A DNA stretch of 10,677 nucleotides from Turicibacter sp. (GTDB taxonomy: Bacteria; Bacillota; Bacilli; MOL361; Turicibacteraceae). The stretch covers positions 1 to 10,677 of the forward strand of contig JAUMTV010000105.1 in the NCBI GenBank assembly GCA_030531025.1, given 5' to 3'. The notes under the pieces were generated by a model. The model was not told the origin of the DNA, searched no databases, and worked only from the letters and a program-made list of their open reading frames with translations. Position numbers and translations under genes: made by a program. Shown one piece after another: positions 5,052 to 10,677 of this stretch (positions are counted from its first letter, which is position 1; each line of letters starts with the position of its first letter).

Positions 5052-5329
5052 CACCACCTATAGGTGGTGAGTCATTACTCTATGCTGAATAGAGTAATGA
5101 CTAAAAAACACTTCGGCGAATCGCCGATTTTGATGTCACCGATCTGCTCCTTTACGCAGTTGGTTTCCATCAAAAATTAAAAAACTTTACGCCCCCTTTA
5201 GGCATAAAGTTTTCTCAAAAATAAAAAAATTTCAAAAAAATTTTTGGACAGTGGGTCCCATTTTTTTGTCACTAGGCATTTGCGAAAAACAACTCTAGTC
5301 GCTTCGCTTGGAGTTGCCTTTCGGCAAAT
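5052..5329. other. Hairpin-dense region, candidate single-strand origin (sso)
   Basis: At least seven foldable elements follow one another with no gene. (1) 5052-5069: the perfect palindrome CACCACCTATAGGTGGTG. (2) 5070-5102: a perfect 14-bp stem with loop GCTGA. (3) 5113-5127: TCGGCG/CGCCGA. (4) 5128-5175: TTTTGATG/CATCAAAA enclosing ACC/GGT and CTGC/GCAG. (5) 5181-5213: AAAACTTTA/TAAAGTTTT enclosing GCC/GGC. (6) 5246-5258: GGAC/GTCC. (7) 5278-5329: a long imperfect hairpin with ATTTGC/GCAAAT, GAAA/TTTC and CAACTC/GAGTTG. Long imperfect stem-loops on the displaced strand are the hallmark of sso elements. The TAGCGT (CS-6) box of ssoA is not seen here, so a different or new sso type is possible. 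Confidence 0.5.
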
Positions 5330-5782
5330 CAGCCTAACAAAAAAATTCCCAAAGTCAAAAATTTACGTTTCACTTTTTTAAATTTTTCTCTCTCAAACTG
5401 ACAAAAAATTTTCTCAATCCTTGTTAAAATTTTTTTACCGACCGCACACTTTTTTTGTCATGCAAAAAAATATTTTTTGAAAAAACCTTCAAAAAATAAA
5501 TGTGTCCTTTTGTGTCTTTTCAAAATTTTAAATGGTGTCCAATTGTGAACTTTTGAAAACTAAAAAAAGCAAACTTTAAAAGTTTGCCTTAAAAAATTTA
5601 AAATAATTTTTAAAAAAATAAAATATTTTTCTCCCAGTTTAATTGCTGTAACTCTTATGGTTACAGCATATGCGAGTAGAACTTTTTTTAAAACCTTAAA
5701 ATAAAAAATAAATTTATTTCATACTTTAAAAACAGTATACTAAAAAATATAATCTAGTAGAAAAAATAGACAGGAGGATATT
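5326..5782. other. Copy 2 of the AT-rich non-coding region
   Basis: No gene is visible in these 457 bases. They hold the repeated GTGTC(C) words, the - strand terminator at 5562-5587 (8-bp stem, seven T's on the - strand), the 8-bp stem-loop at 5645-5667 and the promoter TTTAAA-17-TATAAT at 5725-5753. Here, unlike at the window start, the region is joined to its natural left neighbour, so the junction hairpin at 5278-5329 is complete. Confidence 0.6.
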
Positions 5783-5935
5783 ATGGACAAAAAAACATTA
5801 GTAACATTTGTTGTTATAATAGGAGGATGTTTAAGTTTCTTTGCTACACTATTGTATATTTATTCATTTGATTCATTCATGAAAGATATTGATAGAAGAT
5901 TAAAAAATATAACTAAAAAAAAGAAGTCTAAATGA
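5783..5935 (+). CDS. 50-aa single-span membrane protein (copy 2)
   Basis: This is the identical second copy of the + strand small membrane protein: AGGAGG site, one hydrophobic segment at about residues 5-28, basic tail KKKKSK. It again converges on the secreted-protein gene through the terminator at 5919-5943. No family is recognised. Confidence 0.7.
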   Translation: MDKKTLVTFVVIIGGCLSFFATLLYIYSFDSFMKDIDRRLKNITKKKKSK

Positions 5936-5943
5936 CTTCTTTT
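5919..5943. terminator. Bidirectional cargo terminator (copy 2)
   Basis: AAAAGAAGTC pairs with GACTTCTTTT around TAAAT, as in copy 1. It separates the convergent 50-aa and 152-aa genes. Confidence 0.75.
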
Positions 5944-5963
5944 AAAATAAAATATTTTATAAA

Positions 5964-6422
5964 TTAAAGGATATCTTGTGGGTTATAAAATGATACTTTA
6001 CCACTTGGATATACTTTTAATTGTAAACCACTCATAGGATAAGTTGCTACACTAGAATTTCCATATCGACACGTTTGTGTTGTACTAAATGTTAGTTTAG
6101 CAGGATTCCCTGCTTGAGCTGTACGTGTTGTAATACTATTGTTCCAACATGTAGAAGATCCTTGAATATATAATCCACTAGTATCTGTAATAGAAACACT
6201 ACCACTTGGTAAAATCTTAAACTCAACATATCCTTTCAAATACCCCATCGTACGATATCCAGATTTAATCGGAAAATTAATATCCTCACTAAATCCTAAT
6301 GTTGCTCTACTTTCAACATCACTTGTTTCAATAGTTTCATTACCGATAGTGGCTGCAAATGATGTCACCCCACCTGAAGTCAAAACCCCTGTTACTCCTA
6401 AAGCTAATAAAAATCTTTTCAT
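5964..6422 (-). CDS. Secreted 152-aa protein of unknown function (copy 2)
   Basis: The protein is identical to the one encoded at 639-1097. It has a Sec signal peptide with likely cleavage after residue 23, the duplicated PSG[SK]VS segments around residues 66-78 and 133-145, and cysteines 92 and 118. The GGGAGGG site at 6430-6436 and the TATAAT at 6482-6477 (- strand) are preserved. Confidence 0.85.
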   Translation of the reverse strand: MKRFLLALGVTGVLTSGGVTSFAATIGNETIETSDVESRATLGFSEDINFPIKSGYRTMGYLKGYVEFKILPSGSVSITDTSGLYIQGSSTCWNNSITTRTAQAGNPAKLTFSTTQTCRYGNSSVATYPMSGLQLKVYPSGKVSFYNPQDIL

Positions 6423-6527
6423 CTATACACCCTCCCTATTTTCAATACATCTTAATGACATATTTAATTCTTATCCATTATATACCACCCTTTATTTTTT
6501 TACCATATTTTCACATCAAATATAAAT

Positions 6528-6554
6528 AAAAAAGAGCAAATCTACATTTGCTCT
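6528..6554 (-). terminator. Terminator of the rep operon (copy 2)
   Basis: AGAGCAAAT/ATTTGCTCT hairpin followed on the - strand by six T's; it overlaps the end of the 68-aa gene. Confidence 0.8.
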
Positions 6555-6748
6555 CCAAAAAATTCTTTACGACATTCTTTACAAATTTGAGTATAACCTA
6601 TCTCTGCATTTCCAACTTTTTTTGTTGTTGGTTTTATCGTTTCACAAAAGAAACATAGCTTACGATTTACTTCAGTATGCCCATCATACGGATGAAATTT
6701 TTTACAACCACCACAATAATAATATTTTTCTCTCATTATTTTTTCCAT
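6542..6748 (-). CDS. 68-aa zinc-ribbon-like protein coupled to rep (copy 2)
   Basis: This is the identical second copy, with CxxC pairs at residues 12/15, 32/35 and 56/59. It again starts 15 bases after the rep stop with its AGGAGGG site at that stop, so it is co-transcribed and probably co-translated with rep. Its function is unknown; zinc and nucleic-acid binding are inferred from the cysteine pattern. Confidence 0.75.
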   Translation of the reverse strand: MEKIMREKYYYCGGCKKFHPYDGHTEVNRKLCFFCETIKPTTKKVGNAEIGYTQICKECRKEFFGEQM

Positions 6749-6763
6749 TCTAAAACCCTCCTA

Positions 6764-7834
6764 CTAAACTCTCACATAATTCATATAACCAATGTTCCAG
6801 GCATACGTTTCAAGTGTCATTTCGCCCTCTAATTCTTCATCCTTTTCAGAATCAATATTCACTAGATCGCCATCTTCTGTATCATCTAAATTTAATTTTT
6901 TATGCCACTCTTTCATAATTCCACTGAATGATACTAAACGTCTACCTTGTAATGCATAATCTAACGTTTCAACTACATTCATTGATAAATCTAAATCTTT
7001 TTCAATCACATAATCGCTATCTTTAGCTGCATACTTCGCCGTTTCCGCAACTGCTTCGGCAGTATTTCCTTTAACTCGCTTAACATTAACTTGTGGCAAA
7101 TAATCAAGTCGCATAGCTTTCGCCCAAAGCTCTCGCCATACTTCATGTGATAAATATTCTTTACTAGTAAAATAACCTTTTCTCACCACAATCAACACAT
7201 GAAAATGAGGGTGATACATATCAAAGTTCGGATTTTTATCTCCTACTTTTAAACCTAACTTTTGATAATAATCTTTTTTCTCTTGATACATTTTCTTTGT
7301 AATAATTGGATTTTTATCATAAGTAATTTCAAGTCCTCGATAAGCTCCCTTAACAACATCTTTCACTTTTTTATACTTCATAAATTTATTCCAACCGTAC
7401 ATCATATCATCAAGCATTTTCTCTAGATTTTCACCACTCACATTTCTCTGAGTGAGTGTTAAAAAAAGATAAGCATGTTCTTTATCTTGCTCAATGGCTT
7501 GAATGATTTTTGATACTTGACTAAAAATCTTCAATGATCTCCTCCAGTTACAAACCGGACATAAGCGTAACTGACAAAAATAAGCTTCATATAATGTTCG
7601 TTTTCCATTCTTATCACGCTTATACTTCAAAACAGTCGCACACATTCGACAACGCTCCTCTCGATTAAAAAATCGATTGAATTTCTCAGAATGTATTTTA
7701 CGATAAGATTCCTTTATCATCATGTAGATTTCTGACAAACTTAAATTTCTTTTTTTCTTACCAGACCAATCTCTTACCTTACCGCTGGAAGATTTATCTT
7801 CTAAAAATTCTACTTGCTTATTTAATTGTTCCAT
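6764..7834 (-). CDS. rep: Rolling-circle Rep, pC194/pUB110 type (copy 2)
   Basis: This is the identical second copy of the initiator: HUH motif HPHFH at residues 208-212, motif III with E264 and Y268, cysteine cluster at 62-95. The leader elements recur as ctRNA promoter 7814-7842, antisense RNA 7849-7956, and attenuator 7892-7956. If the dimer is real, the molecule carries two rep genes and two origins, which would favour resolution to monomers during replication. Confidence 0.95.
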   Translation of the reverse strand: MEQLNKQVEFLEDKSSSGKVRDWSGKKKRNLSLSEIYMMIKESYRKIHSEKFNRFFNREERCRMCATVLKYKRDKNGKRTLYEAYFCQLRLCPVCNWRRSLKIFSQVSKIIQAIEQDKEHAYLFLTLTQRNVSGENLEKMLDDMMYGWNKFMKYKKVKDVVKGAYRGLEITYDKNPIITKKMYQEKKDYYQKLGLKVGDKNPNFDMYHPHFHVLIVVRKGYFTSKEYLSHEVWRELWAKAMRLDYLPQVNVKRVKGNTAEAVAETAKYAAKDSDYVIEKDLDLSMNVVETLDYALQGRRLVSFSGIMKEWHKKLNLDDTEDGDLVNIDSEKDEELEGEMTLETYAWNIGYMNYVRV

Positions 7835-7848
7835 GCTATTATTTCGTT

Positions 7849-7956
7849 AGCTTATTAGAGAAAAACACCTTTTTCTCTCTAAATAAAAACGAAAACCCCC
7901 TATTCTATTGTTAAAGTTATTGGCAAATTAATTATAACATAGAATGGGGTTTTTTT
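7849..7956 (+). ncRNA. Putative ctRNA antisense to the rep leader (copy 2)
   Basis: This is the same predicted antisense RNA as in copy 1, driven by TTGCTT-17-TATTAT at 7814-7842 and ended by the hairpin at 7892-7956 with seven T's. Confidence 0.55.
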
Positions 7957-8039
7957 ATACCATTTTATATCGAAGTTAAAATCCGTTTTTTGATTGATAC
8001 CACTTGGGCTAAAGGCTATTTTTTCATCTTCCTGTTGTT

Positions 8040-8082
8040 CACATAGTATCAAGTAAAGGATAGGACTTCCTTTCGGAAGTCC
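8040..8082 (-). other. Candidate dso with nick site (copy 2)
   Basis: GGACTTCC-GAAA-GGAAGTCC followed by CTTGATAC on the rep-sense strand, as in copy 1. Two dso copies in direct orientation are what would let a dimer be reduced to monomers by initiation at one and termination at the other. Confidence 0.6.
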
Positions 8083-8083
8083 C

Positions 8084-8111
8084 AAAAAAGCACCCAGTGG
8101 GTGCTTTTTTT
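8084..8111. terminator. Bidirectional terminator next to the dso (copy 2)
   Basis: GCACCC/GGGTGC stem flanked by A and T runs on the two sides, next to the dso hairpin. Confidence 0.75.
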
Positions 8112-8209
8112 CTCTCTCCTCACATTTGCTTTTCAAATTAAAAAAAATCGTCTAAAATTATTTTTGGCAGAAAATTTTTTTTCAAATTCGAAAAGTCTCT
8201 CAGAAATCT

Positions 8210-8241
8210 AAAAAAGAGTAGGTCACGATCTACTCTTTTTT
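8210..8241. terminator. Bidirectional terminator after the broken ORF (copy 2)
   Basis: GAGTAG/CTACTC stem with A6 and T6 flanks, extended inward to a CACG loop. Confidence 0.75.
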
Positions 8242-8274
8242 ATTTTTTAAAAAACAAAATTTTCATCAAACTAC

Positions 8275-8376
8275 TTATTTTTTTTCATACCCATTACACA
8301 CCAAAGCTTTATAATCAAACCATCCCTAAAACGAAATAAATAAACCAAAGCAAATAATGCTAGCATTTTTTTTCAT
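8275..8376 (-). pseudogene. Small ORF interrupted by an in-frame TAG (copy 2)
   Basis: The same 33-codon frame as in copy 1 is interrupted at codon 17 by TAG (8328-8326). The AAGGAG site six bases before the ATG is intact. Confidence 0.45.
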
Positions 8377-8400
8377 ATTACTCTCCTTGATTTAAAAGCA

Positions 8401-8430
8401 AAAAAGAGCAGACTCAAATCTGCTCTTTTT
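8401..8430. terminator. Terminator of the mob operon (copy 2)
   Basis: AAAAAGAGCAGA/TCTGCTCTTTTT hairpin seven bases after the 32-aa peptide stop. Confidence 0.8.
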
Positions 8431-8437
8431 ATTTTTT

Positions 8438-8536
8438 CTAAAACCAACTTGCCACGACATATCCAATCGTAAAGATAATCGCTAATAGCCTTAACACATC
8501 AAAGCCTAATCCTAGACACGCTTTAACTAAGTTCAT
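8438..8536 (-). CDS. 32-aa membrane peptide at the end of the mob operon (copy 2)
   Basis: This is the identical second copy: a strongly hydrophobic peptide with K5, D13 and R16 as its only charges, AAGGGGGAG ribosome site, last cistron before the mob terminator. Its function is unknown. Confidence 0.65.
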   Translation of the reverse strand: MNLVKACLGLGFDVLRLLAIIFTIGYVVASWF

Positions 8537-8555
8537 CCAACTCCCCCTTACCATT

Positions 8556-8798
8556 CTACTCAATATATCCTCGCATTCCGTCTTCTAACATCTGACGTGT
8601 AAAATCTTCACTATCAATCCAGTAGTAACCATCTGTATTATGATATTCAATTCGCCCTGGAATTTCTAGATCCTCATCTTCTGCAATAAGCATAAATGGA
8701 TTTCCGCAGTTTAATGTCTGCATATATTCATCTGTCAATCCATTGTAACATTCAAATCTTCCTGTTTCTTGATTTTTCTTTAAATAAACTTCTGTCAT
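8556..8798 (-). CDS. DUF5348-like small protein downstream of mob (copy 2)
   Basis: This is the identical second copy of the 80-aa acidic protein with GRIEYHNTDGYYW at residues 48-60. It starts two bases after the mob stop, with its ribosome site inside mob. Confidence 0.75.
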   Translation of the reverse strand: MTEVYLKKNQETGRFECYNGLTDEYMQTLNCGNPFMLIAEDEDLEIPGRIEYHNTDGYYWIDSEDFTRQMLEDGMRGYIE

Positions 8799-8800
8799 TT

Positions 8801-10228
8801 TTATCGCTCCATTCCTTTCGATGGTATTGATGTTCTAATCACTCTTTTCGGCTCTGTCTGCCTTGTTTTAGATTGTTCTTGGGTTTGATTTGGGTTCTTA
8901 TACCTTTCAGGCCTTAGCTTGTATAAAAATTCTCTAAAGCCTTGCATTAAATCTCGCTCCTCTATGAAAAATTTAACGTCTTTCTGAAAATCATTAAATT
9001 TTTGCTTTGTATCAAAATACAAATTTTTATAATGCTCAATTAATGTTTTAGCTTCTTTGTATTCTTGTCTAAGTTTCTTATTCTCTTTCTGCAACTCATT
9101 CACTCGTTCGGTTAAATGCTCATTCATATTATTTTTTAAGTTGAAGGACTGACTTAAACTTTCATATTTCTTTTCTAAGTCTTGCCTAAGGCTATTTTGA
9201 TAAACTGGATTAAACGCATTAGACATTTTTAATTTCTCATTCTGTTCTAACGCGATCTCATATTTTTTTTCTAACTCACGATACTTCTCAACCTTAACCA
9301 TTTCCCCAACAACGGGGAATTTTTTTATCTCTTCAGACTTCAACTCTGACTGATATAAAAAACCGAACTGTTTTAATTTTTCATCAAAAGATAATCCTCT
9401 CGCAATCCCCTCTTCTAAGATTTGAGATTTAACTTCTAAGTCTTTTACTTTACGATCTTTTTTCTTAAATTCCTTTTCAGTGACTAAAAATTCACTCCTT
9501 ACTTGCTCCAACTCGCCTTTAATCTCATTCAAATCGTTTTTAACCGTGTTTTTTTCGCTTCTAAGCGTTTCTAAGCTCTCGGCATACTCTTTATACTCTG
9601 CCACCTTCATGTAGCTGTGTGAGCCTTTATATTGCCTCTCAATGCCTTTCTCTTTTAATTGACGTTCGATCACACCAGTTTCATTTTCTCGCCAACGCTC
9701 AAATGTTAATCCATCTTGTTGCTCAATCGCTTTATCAAATCCCACTCGCTTACTCAATCCACGTTTACTTTCATAAACTGGCACAAAGTTAATATGCAAA
9801 TGTGGGTTTGCTTCATCAAGGTGCATGACTGCATTATAAACTTTTAAATTTGGATTTCTTTCTTGAAATCCTTTCATGTACTCATCCAAAATATTTTTTT
9901 TCATTTCAAAAATTTCTTCTGTGTTTTCATCTTTACAACCAACTGCCACAATCAACTCTTGTTGGTGATGAGTTTTTTTGTCGTGCAAAATTTTTGAAAA
10001 ATAATCATCGATCTTTCGGTCACTTCTCTTTTGCTTAGCGTTATAATCTGCCACTGCTTGATCAAAAATTTCATGATACATTTCCCGAATATCCGACTTT
10101 ACATAAGTGATGTTATCTTTCACACGTTCCAAATCAATGTCCGGATTTCCAAATAAATTCTCACGATTATTATGTGCCAAACTGGTACTGTTGGCTTTAT
10201 TAAAACTAATCGTCATCTGACCATTCAT
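8801..10228 (-). CDS. mob: MobV-family relaxase (copy 2)
   Basis: This is the identical second copy of the 475-aa relaxase: HNNR at residues 19-22, HLDEANPHLH at 136-145, then coiled coils from about 211 to 410. The upstream extended -10 recurs at 10267-10259 and the AGGCGGTGA ribosome site is intact. Confidence 0.95.
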   Translation of the reverse strand: MNGQMTISFNKANSTSLAHNNRENLFGNPDIDLERVKDNITYVKSDIREMYHEIFDQAVADYNAKQKRSDRKIDDYFSKILHDKKTHHQQELIVAVGCKDENTEEIFEMKKNILDEYMKGFQERNPNLKVYNAVMHLDEANPHLHINFVPVYESKRGLSKRVGFDKAIEQQDGLTFERWRENETGVIERQLKEKGIERQYKGSHSYMKVAEYKEYAESLETLRSEKNTVKNDLNEIKGELEQVRSEFLVTEKEFKKKDRKVKDLEVKSQILEEGIARGLSFDEKLKQFGFLYQSELKSEEIKKFPVVGEMVKVEKYRELEKKYEIALEQNEKLKMSNAFNPVYQNSLRQDLEKKYESLSQSFNLKNNMNEHLTERVNELQKENKKLRQEYKEAKTLIEHYKNLYFDTKQKFNDFQKDVKFFIEERDLMQGFREFLYKLRPERYKNPNQTQEQSKTRQTEPKRVIRTSIPSKGMER

Positions 10229-10320
10229 AAAAAAATCACCGCCTATTCAATACCTCAAATTTTAGCACAAAACATGAGGAGAAAGGAAGAAGGATTTTGA
10301 AAGAATGACAAAATAAAGAA

Positions 10321-10359
10321 CTCTACCGTTATTTTGACACGTTGTATCAAAATGTAGAG
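10321..10359 (-). other. Candidate oriT inverted repeats (copy 2)
   Basis: Nested CTCTAC/GTAGAG and ATTTTGA/TCAAAAT repeats upstream of mob copy 2. Confidence 0.5.
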
Positions 10360-10376
10360 CTCTGCCGAGGGCTATG

Positions 10377-10654
10377 CACCACCTATAGGTGGTGAGTCAT
10401 TACTCTATGCTGAATAGAGTAATGACTAAAAAACACTTCGGCGAATCGCCGATTTTGATGTCACCGATCTGCTCCTTTACGCAGTTGGTTTCCATCAAAA
10501 ATTAAAAAACTTTACGCCCCCTTTAGGCATAAAGTTTTCTCAAAAATAAAAAAATTTCAAAAAAATTTTTGGACAGTGGGTCCCATTTTTTTGTCACTAG
10601 GCATTTGCGAAAAACAACTCTAGTCGCTTCGCTTGGAGTTGCCTTTCGGCAAAT
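10377..10654. other. Hairpin-dense region, candidate sso (copy 2)
   Basis: The same run of seven hairpins as at 5052-5329. Its last hairpin is completed only by the first bases of the 27-base terminal overlap. Confidence 0.5.
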
Positions 10655-10677
10655 CAGCCTAACAAAAAAATTCCCAA
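10651..10677. repeat. 27-base third occurrence of the unit start
   Basis: The last 27 bases equal bases 1-27 and 5326-5352. A short exact terminal overlap is typical of circular contigs from k-mer assemblers. It holds no gene and only completes the 3' arm of the long hairpin at the end of copy 2. Confidence 0.9.

Larger units (their letters stand above)
1..5325. mobile_element. Rolling-circle mobilizable plasmid, unit copy 1
   Basis: This is one complete 5,325-bp plasmid unit. It carries a pC194/pUB110-type rolling-circle Rep, a MobV relaxase, candidate dso, oriT and sso sites, two cargo genes and several very small ORFs. All genes except the 50-aa membrane protein lie on the - strand. The unit is circular by inference, because its last base runs straight into a second identical unit. 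The artificial cut at base 1 falls inside the 3' arm of a long imperfect hairpin that is intact at 5278-5329. No transposase, resolvase, resistance gene or toxin-antitoxin pair is visible, so it is best called a cryptic mobilizable plasmid. Confidence 0.9.
5326..10650. mobile_element. Same plasmid, unit copy 2 (direct tandem repeat)
   Basis: This second unit repeats the first with a constant offset of 5325. All predicted proteins have the same sequence in both copies, and I saw no base difference in the intergenic stretches I compared. There are no target-site duplications, insertion sequences or spacer bases at the junction. That is what a plasmid dimer, or a circular sequence read through twice, would look like. 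Confidence 0.95.

Noticed and set aside
5070..5102. 14-bp stem-loop read as a terminator
   Set aside because: It is followed by A's on + and by the GC-containing palindrome on -, so no U-run follows the stem in either direction.
1..10677. CRISPR array, tRNA or rRNA, insertion sequence, resistance gene
   Set aside because: No short regularly spaced repeats, no cloverleaf or rRNA motifs, no transposase and no known resistance protein were found. The only long repeat is the unit duplication.

Overview
The window is a head-to-tail repeat of one 5,325-bp circular replicon: bases 1-5325 recur as 5326-10650, and the first 27 bases appear a third time at 10651-10677. All predicted proteins and every intergenic block I compared match between copies. 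The unit is a small, AT-rich, mobilizable, cryptic rolling-circle plasmid of a low-GC Gram-positive host (Bacillota, probably Bacilli). This is suggested by the base composition, AGGAGG-type ribosome sites, a Sec signal peptide, a pC194/pUB110-type Rep and a MobV relaxase. I cannot name the genus. The repetition is either a circular contig written out twice with a short overlap or a true plasmid dimer; the sequence alone cannot decide.

Layout of one unit (copy 1 coordinates; add 5325 for copy 2). (i) 1-457 is AT-rich and non-coding. (ii) The cargo module has a 50-aa single-span membrane protein on the + strand (458-610) converging on a 152-aa secreted protein on the - strand (639-1097), with a shared terminator between them. 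(iii) The replication module, on the - strand, has rep (1439-2509) followed by a coupled 68-aa protein with three CxxC pairs (1217-1423) and a terminator. Upstream of rep lie a probable antisense RNA with its own promoter, a two-way attenuator hairpin, a candidate double-strand origin and a two-way terminator. (iv) The mobilization module, on the - strand, has a candidate oriT, a mob promoter, MobV mob (3476-4903), a DUF5348-like gene (3231-3473), a 32-aa membrane peptide (3113-3211) and a terminator. A short ORF broken by an in-frame TAG (2950-3051) follows. (v) 5052-5329 is a dense run of hairpins and is the best candidate for the single-strand origin.

Inferred working scheme: Rep nicks the candidate dso and displaces one strand. 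The hairpin-rich region would start lagging-strand synthesis. The antisense RNA would limit rep expression and so copy number. MobV would nick oriT so that a co-resident conjugative element can transfer the plasmid. No resistance gene, toxin-antitoxin pair, recombinase or insertion sequence is visible. The only cargo candidates are the secreted protein and the small membrane protein facing it, and I do not recognise the function of either.
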